Part shown: positions 6,244 to 7,129 of the stretch, piece by piece
Numbering within the stretch: the stretch's first letter is position 1
How the letters are laid out: the number at the start of each line of letters is the position of its first letter
Origin: an uncultured Solobacterium sp.
GTDB taxonomy: Bacteria > Bacillota_I > Bacilli_A > Erysipelotrichales > Erysipelotrichaceae
DNA: 7,129 nt
Direction of reading: 5' to 3'
Assembly (NCBI GenBank): GCA_937895985.1
Contig: CALBKL010000008.1
Coordinates: 1-7,129, forward strand
Notes under the pieces: model-generated
Database searches by the model: none
Seen by the model: only the letters and a program-made list of their open reading frames with translations
Told to the model about the DNA's origin: nothing
Made by a program: the position numbers and the translations under genes

Positions 6244-7129
6244 ATGAAAAAAGGTTATATCAATTGTAATATTTGGCAAAATCCAGCAACTGCTTTTGCG
6301 ACGAGTGATGAATATATTATTAAAGTTGGCACAAATCAAGAGATCGAAGAATTACTCTGTGGGGATGGTGCTGAAATCGTTGACTTAAAGGGTATGTTCG
6401 TTGTCCCGGGTTTTGTGGATAGTCATATGCATCTAGCAGAACTTGGTATGTACTTATCTAATGTTGTATTAGATGATTGTCACTCGAATGAAGAAGTTAT
6501 CGCAAAGGTAAAAGAAAAACTTGCTACAACAAAAGCAGGTGAGTGGATTTTTGGTCGTGGCTATAATGAAGAATCTTTCAAAGACCACCAAAAGCCAACA
6601 AGAAAGATGCTTGATGAAATAAGTACAGAAGTTCCAATTGCATTAACACGTGCGTGTGGTCATGTTTTATCCGCAAATACAGCTGCTTTAAAAGCTGCTG
6701 GAATCACAGAACATACAAAGGTCGAAGGTGGAAATATCGATTATGAAAATGGTTTCGTGGAAGAGAATGCATTAAACAATATTCATAATGCATACCTACA
6801 ACCAGACGAAGAAAAGATTAAAGAATACATTCATATCGGTGCAAGTTACGCAAATAAGTTTGGTGTTACAACGGTCGGTAGTGATGATTTCTTAGCAGTT
6901 ACACATGACTATAAACCAGTGTTAAGAGCCTTTGAATCTCTGGCATTCAAACAAGATATGACGGTACGTGTTAATGAACAATGCGAGTTCAATAATCCAA
7001 AGGAATTTTCAAAGTTCTTAGATGATGGTTATACCTTTGATGTAGGTGATGACTATTTCCGTATTGGACCTCTAAAGTTAATTACAGATGGTTCATTGGG
7101 TGCTAGAACAGCATATATGAAGAATGCAT
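6244..7129 (+). CDS. Amidohydrolase family 3 protein (YtcJ-like), 3' end cut off
   Basis: This is a metal-dependent hydrolase of the amidohydrolase superfamily; the first 295 residues are present and the frame runs off the right edge. MFVVPGFVDSHMHL (51-64) carries the metal-binding HxH (H61, H63) after the small N-terminal beta domain. TRACGHVLSANTAAL (135-149) and GGNIDYENGFVEENAL (162-177) follow the usual YtcJ order, and GPLKLITDGSLGARTA (275-290) holds K278, the expected carboxylated metal-bridging lysine. Family members hydrolyse N-acyl, formamide or cyclic amide bonds, and most YtcJ-type proteins have no proven substrate, so none is named here. There is no signal peptide, so it is likely cytoplasmic. 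GGAG (6230-6233) lies 10 nt before ATG 6244; an ATG at 6228 is out of frame. The remaining C-terminal metal ligands lie outside the window. Confidence 0.92.
   Translation, partial: MKKGYINCNIWQNPATAFATSDEYIIKVGTNQEIEELLCGDGAEIVDLKGMFVVPGFVDSHMHLAELGMYLSNVVLDDCHSNEEVIAKVKEKLATTKAGEWIFGRGYNEESFKDHQKPTRKMLDEISTEVPIALTRACGHVLSANTAALKAAGITEHTKVEGGNIDYENGFVEENALNNIHNAYLQPDEEKIKEYIHIGASYANKFGVTTVGSDDFLAVTHDYKPVLRAFESLAFKQDMTVRVNEQCEFNNPKEFSKFLDDGYTFDVGDDYFRIGPLKLITDGSLGARTAYMKNA

Overview
The window is an AT-rich, gene-dense piece of chromosome that looks like a low-GC Gram-positive bacterium (Bacillota). The signs are strong AGGAGG-type ribosome binding sites, a CIRCE operator in front of groESL, a short single-domain Pta, a short Bacillus-type NagB, and AT-ending codons. 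Several GroEL residues, and the lack of a GGM tail, would fit a lineage such as Erysipelotrichia, but that placement is recollection and inference, not something the sequence proves.

Layout from left to right. (1) Positions 1-231, minus strand: the N-terminal part of an unidentified membrane protein that runs off the left edge. (2) A divergent intergenic region (232-361) with the groESL promoter and CIRCE. (3) groES (362-643) and groEL (664-2277) as a two-gene operon closed by a strong terminator. (4) A small HAD-family phosphatase (2363-2926), then a bidirectional terminator shared with the convergent pta. (5) pta (minus, 3000-4004), encoding phosphate acetyltransferase. (6) A divergent control region (4005-4170). 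(7) A GalM/LacX-like aldose 1-epimerase (4171-4983) and nagB (5002-5730), 18 nt apart and probably co-transcribed. (8) trxA (5792-6103) with its own likely promoter and a terminator. (9) A YtcJ-type metal-dependent amidohydrolase (6244 to the right edge), cut off by the window.

Functionally this is housekeeping and central metabolism: protein folding (GroES/GroEL), thiol redox control (Trx), acetate/acetyl-CoA overflow metabolism (Pta), and entry of amino sugars into glycolysis (NagB, possibly helped by the epimerase). NagB yields fructose-6-phosphate, and Pta acts at the acetyl-CoA end of the same fermentation route, but apart from the epimerase-nagB pair the genes appear to be separate transcription units.

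No mobile element, CRISPR array, tRNA, rRNA or phage gene was seen, and I found no convincing new biological system. The points most worth a second look are the unlisted membrane ORF at the left edge, a third CIRCE-like half-site in the groESL promoter, the tail-less GroEL, an unexplained inverted repeat at the pta transcription start, and a pair of mutually exclusive hairpins after trxA. No stretch longer than 300 bases lacks a gene.
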